Part shown: positions 19,608-27,833 of the stretch, one piece after another
Position numbering within the stretch: the first letter of the stretch is position 1
How the letters are laid out: every line of letters starts with the position of its first letter
Origin: Polynucleobacter sp. AM-26B4
GTDB taxonomy: Bacteria; Pseudomonadota; Gammaproteobacteria; Burkholderiales; Burkholderiaceae
Length of the DNA: 64,000 nucleotides
Direction of reading: 5' to 3'
NCBI RefSeq assembly: GCF_018882285.1
Contig: NZ_JACVOT010000001.1
Coordinates: forward strand, 1,433,916-1,497,915
Made by a program: the position numbers and the translations under genes
The notes under the pieces: model-generated
Told to the model about the DNA's origin: nothing
Databases searched by the model: none
What the model saw: only the letters and a program-made list of their open reading frames with translations

Positions 19608-19947
19608 GTTTACTCCTTGCTTTGATTTCATCTTCAAGTAGTTCTTTCAGCTTCTTTTTCTGCTCTTGATTTAGGTCAGTCATTTCATTTTTGTTATGTA
19701 TAGTGAACAAAAATATTTGATACGCATTGACCCACCAGTAATAAATAATTCGCAGCCCACCTCTTTTACCTTTTCCTCTACTTGAATCACCATAGCGTAG
19801 CTTTCTTAATCCACCCGTTCCTTGTATCAAGTCACCAGATGTTGGATTGTTAACAAGAAGCGCTTGGAGCTTGTTGTATTCGTAGTCATCAAGGTAATCC
19901 TCGCGGTACTTACTAAAATTTGGGAGTTCAATCAGGGTTGCATACAT
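19594..19947 (-). CDS. RelE/ParE-superfamily toxin (HigB-like)
   Basis: A 117-residue toxin of the RelE/HigB type, probably an mRNA interferase. The core has FSKYREDYLDDYEYNKLQALL, then GTGGLRKLRYGDSSRGKGKRGGLRIIYYW and a YQIFLFTIHNKNEMTDLNQEQKKKLKELL tail, the layout of this superfamily, with basic residues in the central strands. Toxin precedes antitoxin, the HigBA order, and the genes overlap by 14 bases. The ATG has no properly spaced Shine-Dalgarno, and a TATAAT box ends seven bases before it, suggesting a leaderless message. The locus interrupts the usual tilS-lysC neighbourhood. Confidence 0.85.
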   Translation of the reverse strand: MYATLIELPNFSKYREDYLDDYEYNKLQALLVNNPTSGDLIQGTGGLRKLRYGDSSRGKGKRGGLRIIYYWWVNAYQIFLFTIHNKNEMTDLNQEQKKKLKELLEDEIKARSKHEKT

Positions 19948-19953
19948 CCCAAA

Positions 19954-19974
19954 ATTATACGTAAGTTGCGTATA
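19954..19974 (-). promoter_or_regulatory. Toxin-antitoxin promoter with inverted-repeat operator
   Basis: On the minus strand a perfect TATAAT lies at 19959-19954, seven bases before the toxin ATG. It overlaps a dyad TATACG-7 bases-CGTATA (19956-19974). That is the expected place for autorepression by the HTH antitoxin. The -35 region is weak. Confidence 0.6.
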
Positions 19975-20163
19975 TATTACACCTATTTTGTCAATAGGGA
20001 AATAGAAGTGACATAAGTATCAAAATTAACCTGCATTCAAGTAAATGCCGAGTGTGATTCAAAGAGTCTCTTATTACTAATAAATTAAATCTACTTGCTG
20101 ATAAACGCTGACAAGTTCAAAATTGTGTCCTCAAAATCACAATCAAATTTCAATGGATCACTC

Positions 20164-20408
20164 ATGAATCTGAAGCAAATCACATCAAATCGCCAGTACA
20201 TCAAGGTTTTACAAGAAATCGAATCATTGATGAATGCTCAAAAGGGTACTCTTGAAGGCTCTAAGTTGGATGGGCTTGTCTCAATGGTTGAAAATTTTGA
20301 AAGAAAACGATTAACTTCTTGTTTTCAAAGCATCCAGGCAATCTAGTTAAAACTTTGGACATTTACATTCCTGCCGAAATTCTCATTAAACCCGCCCTAA
20401 ACGTGTAA
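20164..20408 (+). pseudogene. Decayed HigA-type (COG5499-like) antitoxin gene with internal deletion
   Basis: The first 60 codons encode MNLKQITSNRQYIKVLQEIE and continue with a GTLEGSKLDGLVSMVENFE segment. This matches the N-terminal half of HigA antitoxins that begin like I-R-N-x-x-D-Y-x-x-A-L with GTPEGDELDVLVTLVE. A stop follows at 20344-20346. In another frame, 20355-20408 reads LDIYIPAEILIKPALNV, which matches the conserved HigA C-terminus (GIPAEVLI). The helix-turn-helix between them, roughly 50 residues, is missing. No toxin partner is recognisable upstream. I infer an internal deletion with loss of frame. This recognition is from memory and was not checked by alignment. Confidence 0.65.
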
Positions 20409-20429
20409 AATTACATTTTTGCTACTTAA

Positions 20430-20454
20430 CGCACCCCAGTGGTGCGATTTTTAC
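20430..20454 (+). promoter_or_regulatory. Terminator-like hairpin in the lysC leader
   Basis: CGCACC/GGTGCG with a 5-base loop, followed by ATTTTTAC, lies 20 bases before the lysC ATG. It could be the end of the upstream remnant's transcript or an attenuator. No lysine riboswitch is recognisable. Confidence 0.4.
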
Positions 20455-20466
20455 GATTTTTAACTC

Positions 20467-21717
20467 ATGGCTCTAATAGTTCATAAATATGGTGGCACGT
20501 CGATGGGCTCTGTTGAGCGCATTCAAAACGTGGCCAAACGAGTTGCCAAATGGATGAAGGCAGGCCATCAAGTGGTCGTCGTTCCTTCAGCCATGTCTGG
20601 TGAAACGAATCGTCTTTTAGGTTTGGCTAAAGAAATCAACCCAAATCCAGATCCACGTGAGTTGGACCAAATTGCCTCAACAGGTGAGCAAGTCAGTTCT
20701 GGTTTGTTGGCTTTGGCACTTCAAGCTCAAGGTGTTGGTGCGGTGAGTTATGCCGGCTGGCAAGTTGTAATTAAAACTGATTCGTCATATACCAAAGCTC
20801 GTATTCAGGGCATTGATGGTGAAAAAGTTTTAGGTGACCTCAAAGCTGGTAAAGCAGTGGTGATCACTGGTTTCCAAGGTGTTGATGATCATGGCAACAT
20901 CACAACCCTAGGTCGTGGTGGTTCTGATACTTCTGCTGTGGCTGTGGCTGCTGCATTGAACGCTGATGAGTGTTTGATCTATACCGATGTGGATGGTGTT
21001 TATACAACTGATCCACGTGTGTGTGAAGATGCACGACGCTTAGACAAAATCACTTTTGAAGAAATGCTAGAAATGGCTAGCTTGGGTTCAAAAGTACTAC
21101 AAATTCGTTCAGTAGAATTTGCTGGTAAATACCGCGTTAAGACACGCGTACTCTCATCATTAACTGACCCATTGATGTCGCTTGAGCAAGAAATGAACTC
21201 AGGCACTTTGATTACTTTCGAGGAAGAAGAAACCATGGAAGCTGCTGTTATTTCGGGTATTGCTTTCGCCCGTGACGAAGCAAAAATCACCGTATTAGGT
21301 GTACCTGATAAGCCAGGTATCGCATATCAAATTTTGGGCCCGATTGCGGACGCCAACATTGATGTGGACATGATCATTCAAAACCAATCTGTGGATGGTA
21401 AGACTGACTTCACTTTCACAGTGCCACGCGGCGACTATCAAAAAGCCCTTGATCTACTCAAGAGCAAAGTTCAAGCGCACATTCAAGCCAAAGAAATTTT
21501 GGGTGATCCAAAAGTATCTAAGGTTTCAGTTGTGGGTGTTGGCATGCGTTCACACGTAGGTATTGCCAGCAAAATGTTCCGCACTCTGTCAGAAGAGGGC
21601 ATCAATATTCAGATGATTTCTACCAGTGAAATCAAGATTTCTGTCTTGATTGATGAGAAATACATGGAATTAGCAGTACGTGCTTTGCATAAAGCATTCG
21701 AGTTAGACCAAAAGTAA
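20467..21717 (+). CDS. lysC: Aspartate kinase
   Basis: Phosphorylates aspartate, the entry to lysine, threonine and methionine synthesis. The 416-residue monofunctional enzyme starts with the kinase motif KYGGTSMGS, with [13 protein letters not shown] (about 145) and [12 protein letters not shown] (about 178). Two ACT domains follow (about 265-335 and 345-416, including [13 protein letters not shown]), the feedback-inhibition module for lysine and/or threonine. The gene is followed by tRNA-Ser. Alternative internal starts producing a separate beta subunit are known in some lysC genes but are not evident here. Confidence 0.96.
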   Translation: MALIVHKYGGTSMGSVERIQNVAKRVAKWMKAGHQVVVVPSAMSGETNRLLGLAKEINPNPDPRELDQIASTGEQVSSGLLALALQAQGVGAVSYAGWQVVIKTDSSYTKARIQGIDGEKVLGDLKAGKAVVITGFQGVDDHGNITTLGRGGSDTSAVAVAAALNADECLIYTDVDGVYTTDPRVCEDARRLDKITFEEMLEMASLGSKVLQIRSVEFAGKYRVKTRVLSSLTDPLMSLEQEMNSGTLITFEEEETMEAAVISGIAFARDEAKITVLGVPDKPGIAYQILGPIADANIDVDMIIQNQSVDGKTDFTFTVPRGDYQKALDLLKSKVQAHIQAKEILGDPKVSKVSVVGVGMRSHVGIASKMFRTLSEEGINIQMISTSEIKISVLIDEKYMELAVRALHKAFELDQK

Positions 21718-21761
21718 TTTAAAATCATCGTCTTCATTGATTTAATTCAGTGAAGTGATAC

Positions 21762-21854
21762 GGAGACGTGGCCGAGTGGTCGAAGGCACTCCCCTGCTAA
21801 GGGAGCATCTGGGCAAAACCTGGATCGGAAGTTCGAATCTTCTCGTCTCCGCCA
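21762..21854 (+). tRNA. tRNA-Ser (anticodon GCU)
   Basis: A class II tRNA with acceptor stem GGAGACG/CGTCTCC, G discriminator and encoded CCA. The anticodon arm CTCCC-CTGCTAA-GGGAG gives GCU, decoding AGC/AGU. The long variable arm and TTCGAATC T-loop are present. An intrinsic terminator follows. Confidence 0.96.
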
Positions 21855-21867
21855 ACATCAAAGATAC

Positions 21868-21890
21868 AAAGGGCTGAAAAGCCCTTTTTT
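21868..21890 (+). terminator. Terminator after tRNA-Ser
   Basis: Stem AAAGGGC/GCCCTTT around a TGAAAA loop followed by a T-run. Confidence 0.9.
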
Positions 21891-22011
21891 CTTTGGGGAA
21901 TCTAAGCACTCAACAGTATTTCAATCGCACTCCTATAATTTTTTCGCACATCCATGATGTGTTGAAAGAAATCAATTTTGTTTGGTTCAACAACTTTTAT
22001 AGGAGTTCTTT

Positions 22012-22260
22012 ATGCAGTGTCCAGTTTGCAAAGATTCTCAACTTGTCATTTCTGAGAGGCAAAAAATTGAAATTGATTATTGCCCTTCATGTCGAGGAGT
22101 GTGGCTTGATCGAGGTGAGTTGGATAAATTAATTGAAAGATCATCAGCTGATCATGCGCCTGTTCAGGCATCGGCACCGCCACAACAACAATATCGGAAT
22201 GAGTACCGTTCCGATCACTATCGCAAACCAAAATCATGGTTGAGCGACATTTTTGATTAG
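22012..22260 (+). CDS. Zinc-ribbon (zf-TFIIB) domain protein
   Basis: An 82-residue protein starting with a TFIIB-type zinc ribbon: CPVCKDSQLVISER...IDYCPSCRGVWLDRGELDKLI, with the four ligands C-x2-C...C-x2-C. A Gln/Pro/Arg/Tyr-rich linker and a short KSWLSDIF tail follow. Such proteins are widespread and of unknown function; nucleic-acid or protein binding is a guess. A good Shine-Dalgarno (AGGAG) precedes the ATG at 22012. It sits between tRNA-Ser and a manganese-riboswitch-controlled exporter but runs as its own unit. Confidence 0.85.
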   Translation: MQCPVCKDSQLVISERQKIEIDYCPSCRGVWLDRGELDKLIERSSADHAPVQASAPPQQQYRNEYRSDHYRKPKSWLSDIFD

Positions 22261-22332
22261 TTAAAATAAATCTTAATTGATGGATTTTTGAGGTCGTTTG
22301 ACGAAGTTCATCTCTTCATTTAAGATTTGGGT

Positions 22333-22536
22333 ATCTCTCAAAGGGAGTAGCTGATACAAATGCTTTAGTGCCCCCGTGCATAAACTTTGTATTTTGGTGC
22401 CGTCATTACGACATAGGTGAAGTGGCAAACATCTGTGTTCGGTGCCTTAACTCGGTAGTATCATTTCCGGGCAGCAAGACTAACAGAGACCCCTTATTAA
22501 TTTATTGCCCAGGCGATGCCGGTTTGGGATGAGAGG
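22333..22536 (+). promoter_or_regulatory. yybP-ykoY manganese riboswitch before a TerC-family gene
   Basis: The leader has the conserved yybP-ykoY opening CTCAAAGGGAGTAGCTG (22337-22353) and a central CGTCATTACGACATAGG segment. It ends with GGGCAGCAAGACTAAC (22469-22484), followed by an ACAGAGACCCC tract. This class binds Mn2+ and commonly precedes TerC/Alx or MntP genes, as here. A hairpin (CCCAGGC-GAT-GCC...TGGG, 22508-22528) lies just before the GAGAGG ribosome-binding site and may be part of the expression platform. The ends of the element are approximate. Confidence 0.85.
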
Positions 22537-22545
22537 TAACAAACG

Positions 22546-23568
22546 ATGATATCCATCGGTACTCCCTTGTTATGGTCACTATTCGCAGCATTTGTGGTTG
22601 TTGCTCTGATTGTTGACTTCTTCGCTATGAGCCGTCAGGGCTCTCACGCCGTCAGTATCAAAGAAGCTTCCATCTGGTCGCTGATTTGGGTAGCGGTATC
22701 TTTCTTGTTCGTTGCTTGGCTATGGTGGTTCTTGGGTGGTACAGGACAAGATCCTGTGACACGAGAAATGGCCGATGCCAAAGCTTTGGAATTCATCACA
22801 GGTTACCTGGTTGAAAAAGCGCTGGCAGTCGATAACATCTTTGTCTTCTTGATGCTATTCACATACTTCGCTGTACCAGCAGAATTTCAAAAGCGTGTAT
22901 TGATGATTGGTATTTTGGGTGCCTTGGTCTTGCGCGCAGTCATGATCTTGATTGGTGCTTGGTTGATCACTCAGTTCCATTGGGTGATGTACGTGTTTGG
23001 CGCATTCTTGCTATTCACAGGTGTCAAGATGTGGTGGGCGGCTGGTCAAGAACCTGACCTGAATAACAACCCAGCACTCAAGTGGATCAATCGTCACATG
23101 AAGATCTCTCCAACATTTGATGGCGAAAAATTCTTCACTGTGCACAACGGTGTCAAGATGGCCACACCTTTGTTTGTGGTGATCATGTTGATTGGTATTG
23201 TGGACATCGTGTTCGCGGTGGATTCAATCCCAGCTATTTTTGCGATCACCACTGATCCGTTCATTGTGTTGACATCCAACGTGTTTGCGATCCTTGGTTT
23301 ACGTGCCATGTACTTCCTATTGGCAAGCATGCATGAGCGATTCCATTTGTTGTCCTATGGATTGGCGATCATCTTGGTGTTCATCGGTACAAAAATGATG
23401 CTGATTGACCTGTACAAGATTCCTATCACATGGTCATTGGGCTTCACCGTTCTAACTTTGGCTATCACGATGATTCTGTCATTGAAAATTCCAGCAAGGA
23501 AAGGCGCTTCTAGCACTTCATTCCCTTTCAGTGCAAAAGAGCGGGGTAGTTCAAAAGATAGTCACTAA
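22546..23568 (+). CDS. TerC/Alx-family membrane protein (putative Mn2+ exporter)
   Basis: A 340-residue inner-membrane protein with about nine transmembrane segments. Conserved acidic motifs of the TerC family are present: GYLVEKALAVDNIFVF (about 86-101) and DIVFAVDSIPAIFAIT (about 222-237). These residues are thought to handle metal ions; Alx of E. coli exports manganese. The manganese riboswitch leader directly supports a role in Mn homeostasis here rather than tellurite resistance. A Ser-rich tail ends the protein, and a terminator follows at 23601. Confidence 0.92.
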   Translation: MISIGTPLLWSLFAAFVVVALIVDFFAMSRQGSHAVSIKEASIWSLIWVAVSFLFVAWLWWFLGGTGQDPVTREMADAKALEFITGYLVEKALAVDNIFVFLMLFTYFAVPAEFQKRVLMIGILGALVLRAVMILIGAWLITQFHWVMYVFGAFLLFTGVKMWWAAGQEPDLNNNPALKWINRHMKISPTFDGEKFFTVHNGVKMATPLFVVIMLIGIVDIVFAVDSIPAIFAITTDPFIVLTSNVFAILGLRAMYFLLASMHERFHLLSYGLAIILVFIGTKMMLIDLYKIPITWSLGFTVLTLAITMILSLKIPARKGASSTSFPFSAKERGSSKDSH

Positions 23569-23600
23569 AAGACAGCTGACCTTACTCAGCTAGCTTTACA

Positions 23601-23637
23601 AAAAGCCCAGTGATCATTTGATTGCTGGGCTTTTCCT
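23601..23637 (+). terminator. Terminator after the TerC-family gene
   Basis: AAAAGCCCAG pairs with CTGGGCTTTT across a 13-base loop, then a T-rich tract. Confidence 0.88.
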
Positions 23638-23655
23638 TTATGGCATCATCTAACA

Positions 23656-24156
23656 ATGATCAAATGCCTCAAATGGATGTTTCTTGCCGTCACTTTCTGC
23701 GCACTCAGCGCACCAGCCAAGACGCAAGCCAGTGATTTTTTTAGTATCGCCAAGCATGAAGCTCAAAGCGAGCTATGGCTCAACCCAGGCATGCTTTCTT
23801 ATCACTTTGATCGTGATAGAAGCTTTAACTCTCGTAATGTGGGTTTTGGTGCTGAGTATCGTTATTCCTCAGTTGCATCTGTCACTTTGGGTACATACCG
23901 TAACAGTTATCATGAATCCAGTAATTACATAGGCGCCTATTGGCAACCGATTCAGTTGGGAGTATTCAAGTTTGGTGCAGTAGCAGGGGTCTTTAATGGC
24001 TACTCAAAAACCAATGATGGCGGCTGGTTTCCAGCACTCATTCCGGCCTTGACCTATGAGGGTGATCGCTTTGGCGTTAACTTATTGTTGGTCCCATCGA
24101 TTCCGGAGAAGGTTGCGGGATCTCTTTCAGTTCAATTCAAATTCAAAGCGTTTTAA
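23656..24156 (+). CDS. Small outer-membrane beta-barrel protein
   Basis: A 166-residue protein with a signal peptide (cleavage likely after TQAS). Alternating hydrophobic and aromatic strands rich in Tyr, Trp and Gly follow, and it ends in Phe (KFKAF), as outer-membrane barrels do. Segments such as WLNPGMLSYHFDRD, NVGFGAEYRYS and GGWFPALIPALTYE recur in beta-proteobacterial proteins that are often mislabelled as sn-glycerol-3-phosphate transporter. It is PagP-like in size, but I cannot match PagP catalytic residues. It is located between a terminator and the Fur-controlled haem receptor. Function unknown. Confidence 0.75.
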   Translation: MIKCLKWMFLAVTFCALSAPAKTQASDFFSIAKHEAQSELWLNPGMLSYHFDRDRSFNSRNVGFGAEYRYSSVASVTLGTYRNSYHESSNYIGAYWQPIQLGVFKFGAVAGVFNGYSKTNDGGWFPALIPALTYEGDRFGVNLLLVPSIPEKVAGSLSVQFKFKAF

Positions 24157-24210
24157 TTGATAGAAGTGGCAGCGAGTCACAAAAACCCCTTCAATTAATA
24201 GTTTATTAAT

Positions 24211-24229
24211 AAGAATGATTATCATTTAT
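24211..24229 (+). promoter_or_regulatory. Fur box before the haem receptor gene
   Basis: The centre is a perfect dyad AATGAT-T-ATCATT (24214-24226), matching 13 of 19 positions of the E. coli Fur consensus by my count. It lies about 100 bp before the TonB-dependent receptor start, and a fur gene closes this locus. Confidence 0.8.
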
Positions 24230-24329
24230 GATATAGTTCTTATTCGAAGTAGCAAGCAAATCTATTGATATAGCCAGCTAAGTTAATAGCTAATTTATTA
24301 GCTAAAGAATCACTTAAAAGGGCTATCTC

Positions 24330-26627
24330 ATGTTGCTACAAAAACTCTCACGACCAAAACCTCAAAATTCAACAGCGCGCAAACCTATTTATAGGATTGC
24401 TACTTTTGCTGGCTTGCTATGCAGCCTCTACGCTCATCAAACCAGTGCGCAACCATCAAACACCGAACGAACAAACTCACAACAAGGCACTTTGGGTACA
24501 GTCAATGTCTTGGCAACACGTGGTGAAAAATCCAACCTAGAAACACCTGCTACCATCTCCACCATCACCAAAGATGACATCGATCGTCGTGGTGTTAAAA
24601 ATATCAAAGATTTATTTTATGAAGAATTGGATGTTGATGTTAAGCAAACCATCCGCACCGGTAACAGTGTCAGTGGGGCGAGTAATCGCAAAGGTTCAAA
24701 CGAAAGTATCAACATCAGAGGTTTAGAAGGTAATCGACTCAACCTCATGGTGGATGGTATCAAGCTCCCATACTCCTTCGGCTTTGGAAGTCACTCTGCT
24801 GCAAGGGGTGATTACTTAGATGTGGATGGAGTGAGCAGTGTGCAAGTGCTGCGCGGGGCATCTTCAGCGCTCTATGGCAGTGATGGCGTTGCTGGCACAG
24901 TCCTCTTCAATACCATTGCTCCTCAGGACATCCTTCATGATCATCCAGCAAGTTCCATCAATGATGCAAATTCCGCAACTTCAGTCACAGCATCGTATTT
25001 CGATGCATCACAAACATCCAAAGGTGTTTTGACGCATGCTCAGCAGGGTGATGATTGGTCTGCAGTTATCTTGGGTTCATTGAGTCTTGGTCATGAAACA
25101 GAAACTCAGGGTGTGAATGACAGCACGGGCAGCAGTAGAACCAAAGCCAACCCCATGGATACCCACAACACCTATGTGTTGGCTAAATATGTCAAAGAAC
25201 TTCAAGGGGGCGATGAACTTAAATTCACCTTGGAAGATTCTAAAAAAAGAATCGACACCAATAATCTCAATGCCATTGGAGCGGGTATCTACAGTGATAT
25301 TGGCCAGGACCACATCAATAGAAGCAGAGTGTCTATCGATCATCAATACCATTTGCATAGTCAATTAGCAGATGTGATTGACAGCAAGCTTTGGTACCAA
25401 AAAACCAATGTTCATCAAGCAGTGTGGCAAACCGGCACATCTCAAACTAGTCGTTATTTACCAAGTACCTACAACAGGACCCGCGATAACAAAGTTCTGA
25501 ATGACGCTTATGGCTTTGTCTTGCAAGGAGCTAAAAGCATCTCACCTGGCAAAGATTCTGATACTCAGATTGCTCATCAGTTCAAATATGGTCTGGATTT
25601 ATCAGAATCTTGGGTCAAGCAAGAGCTCAACAGAAGTGGGGATGTCAGCACCCCTGAAAGTTACATACCCAAAACCAAACAAGACATGGTGGGTGTTTAT
25701 TTCCAAGATGACTTGAGCATCGGTCACCTCAATCTAATTCCAGCCATACGCTTTGATCGGTGGAGCATCAGTTCATCAGCCATCAATAAAAATGATCAGG
25801 CCTGGTCACCTTCATTGGGAGCTATTTGGACTCAAGAGCCAGCAGCTATGCCATTCATGAACATTGGTAAGGGGTTTAGAGCTCCTGCGGCAGAGGAAAT
25901 ATCTGCCTCATTCACCAATCAAGGCCATGGTTATGCCTATATACCCAATCCAAACCTTAATCCAGAAAGAGTCCTGGCCAAAGAGGTGGGTATCAAGGGA
26001 TCCATACAGCAGATCAAATACGCCATCAGTTACTTTGATAACTCTTATGATGATTTCATCAGTCAATACACCTTTAACTCAGGAACTAGTCCGAATGGTA
26101 TGACCACGTGTGGCCTTACACAGTGCTATCAGTACCAAAATGCGCCCAAAGCAACTATTCAAGGAATAGATTTAAGACTTGAGTACCGTCATAATCCTCA
26201 GTGGTTATTCAAGGCTGGCTATGTTCGTTCCAGTGGTTCAGAAACAACCCTTGCTGGTTTGAATCAACCGATCAACACCGTGCAACCCGAAAGAGTGATT
26301 CTCTCAGCAGACTATCATCAAGGGACATGGGGTGCAGCCACCACAATCAAATACGTGGGAGCTAAAAAACAAGAGGACATTGCTGGCGCAAGCACCAACA
26401 CCTATGCTCCAGGCTCATACACCATCATCAATACCCGCGGTCAATACAAAGCCAACAAACAACTCAATCTTTATGCGGGTATCAACAACCTATTGGATAA
26501 AAAGTACATTGATTGGGCCAACATCTCATCGTCAGGTTTAACTCAAACTGGCAGTACTGCTGTGAGTGACTATCACACCTCACCGGGCCGTAACTTCTTT
26601 GTCAGCATGAACTATGCGTTCATGTAA
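24330..26627 (+). CDS. hmuR: TonB-dependent haem receptor
   Basis: A 765-residue outer-membrane receptor. A signal peptide (residues ~20-40, ending SAQPS) precedes a TonB-box-like GTVNVLATRG and the plug domain (about 55-190, with ESINIRGLEGNRLNLMVDG and VQVLRGASSALYGSDGVAG). A 22-strand barrel follows. Haem-receptor boxes are present: FRAP at 516-519 and NPNL at 540-543, with His533 between them, the place of the haem-binding histidine in HemR-type receptors. It is first gene of the haem locus and sits behind a Fur box. Substrate could be free haem or a haem protein. Confidence 0.92.
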   Translation: MLLQKLSRPKPQNSTARKPIYRIATFAGLLCSLYAHQTSAQPSNTERTNSQQGTLGTVNVLATRGEKSNLETPATISTITKDDIDRRGVKNIKDLFYEELDVDVKQTIRTGNSVSGASNRKGSNESINIRGLEGNRLNLMVDGIKLPYSFGFGSHSAARGDYLDVDGVSSVQVLRGASSALYGSDGVAGTVLFNTIAPQDILHDHPASSINDANSATSVTASYFDASQTSKGVLTHAQQGDDWSAVILGSLSLGHETETQGVNDSTGSSRTKANPMDTHNTYVLAKYVKELQGGDELKFTLEDSKKRIDTNNLNAIGAGIYSDIGQDHINRSRVSIDHQYHLHSQLADVIDSKLWYQKTNVHQAVWQTGTSQTSRYLPSTYNRTRDNKVLNDAYGFVLQGAKSISPGKDSDTQIAHQFKYGLDLSESWVKQELNRSGDVSTPESYIPKTKQDMVGVYFQDDLSIGHLNLIPAIRFDRWSISSSAINKNDQAWSPSLGAIWTQEPAAMPFMNIGKGFRAPAAEEISASFTNQGHGYAYIPNPNLNPERVLAKEVGIKGSIQQIKYAISYFDNSYDDFISQYTFNSGTSPNGMTTCGLTQCYQYQNAPKATIQGIDLRLEYRHNPQWLFKAGYVRSSGSETTLAGLNQPINTVQPERVILSADYHQGTWGAATTIKYVGAKKQEDIAGASTNTYAPGSYTIINTRGQYKANKQLNLYAGINNLLDKKYIDWANISSSGLTQTGSTAVSDYHTSPGRNFFVSMNYAFM

Positions 26628-26753
26628 ATGAAAAATGTAGAACTAACAAATAAAAAATAACAATAAAAAGTAACAAGAAAGCATCAATAGTCGTAGCAAG
26701 CCAAGATTTTCAACACAGATCTAGCCAGCCGGTAATTTAAATCATGGAAATAT

Positions 26754-27833
26754 ATGACTTTATCTATTCAAGAAATTCAGCAGGGACTCATCAATCAGCG
26801 TTTTAAAAATAAAGTAAGGCACAGGGATGTGGCTCATTCCATGGGTATCTCTGAAGCTGAATTACTGGCAGCTCACCTAGACACTGACCCTGCTAATAAA
26901 GACATCAAGTTAAGGGTGATTCGCTTAGAGCCAAGCTGGGCATCGATCATTGCTGATGCTCATTCCTTGGGCGAGGTCATGGCACTGACCAGAAATGAGT
27001 CATGTGTGCACGAGAAGGTGGGGCAGTACGCTCAACCAACCGGTAAAGATCTTGACCTACTGTTAGGCAAAGAAATTGATTTAAGAATTTTTTATAAAGA
27101 ATGGGCGCATGGCTTTGCCGTCATTGAGAACCTGGTCTTCGATTGTCGACGCAGCCTACAGTTTTTTGATGACCACGGCAATGCGCTGCATAAGATCATC
27201 ATCACAGAGAATAGCAACATTTATGCCTATGAAAGCATCATAGAAAAATACCAATCTAAAGATCAAGCACCCAAGATTGAGATACAAGCACCGAAACTCA
27301 ACAAACATCCGTTGATTGATGTTGACATTGATCTATTGAGCTTTCAGAAAGATTGGTTGGGTATGTCTGATACCCATCAGTTCTATGACTTGATCAAACA
27401 ATACAAGCTCAGCAGAATCCAAGCTTTGCGCTTTGCGCCTGAAGGTCACGCTCAAAGAGTGCCACTTCAGTTCACAAGACAACTGTTAAGAAGAGTGGCC
27501 GTCAGACGCATCCCCATCATGGTGTTTGTGGCCAATCGAGGGGTCATACAAATACACACAGGCCCAATATCAAGGGTTGTGATGATGGACCCTTGGCTCA
27601 ATATCTTAGATAAAAACTTCAATCTTCATTTGCGTGAAGATAATATTTATGACACATGGGTCGTCAGAAAACCCACAGATGATGGCATTGTCACATCCTT
27701 GGAGTTATTTGATTGTGAAGGTCAAGCGATTGCCATGTTTTTTGGCGAAAGAAAGCCTGGCACTCCTGAGTTAGAAACTTGGCGCAAGATGATTCAAGAA
27801 TTTCTGGATAAGGAAGAGCTATGCATCCAGTGA
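26754..27833 (+). CDS. hmuS: Haem-degrading/haem-trafficking factor HmuS
   Basis: A 359-residue protein of the HemS/ChuS/HmuS family made of two similar halves (about 1-165 and 180-359). His208 in the DTHQFYDL segment fits the haem-ligand His of HemS; the basic stretch KQYKLSRIQALRFAPEGHAQRVP fits the haem pocket. It takes haem in the cytoplasm and stores or opens it. It begins 126 bp after the receptor and overlaps hmuT by 13 bases, so it belongs to the hmuSTUV unit. Confidence 0.92.
   Translation: MTLSIQEIQQGLINQRFKNKVRHRDVAHSMGISEAELLAAHLDTDPANKDIKLRVIRLEPSWASIIADAHSLGEVMALTRNESCVHEKVGQYAQPTGKDLDLLLGKEIDLRIFYKEWAHGFAVIENLVFDCRRSLQFFDDHGNALHKIIITENSNIYAYESIIEKYQSKDQAPKIEIQAPKLNKHPLIDVDIDLLSFQKDWLGMSDTHQFYDLIKQYKLSRIQALRFAPEGHAQRVPLQFTRQLLRRVAVRRIPIMVFVANRGVIQIHTGPISRVVMMDPWLNILDKNFNLHLREDNIYDTWVVRKPTDDGIVTSLELFDCEGQAIAMFFGERKPGTPELETWRKMIQEFLDKEELCIQ

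Noticed and set aside
20095..20163. N-terminal extension (TTG start) of the antitoxin remnant, with a weak resemblance to a HigB C-terminus
   Set aside because: The residues NADKFKI can be matched to a HigB tail only loosely, and a stop precedes them. Not enough to call a toxin remnant.
22546..23568. Tellurite-resistance label for the TerC-family gene
   Set aside because: No ter cluster is present, and the manganese riboswitch points to Mn homeostasis.
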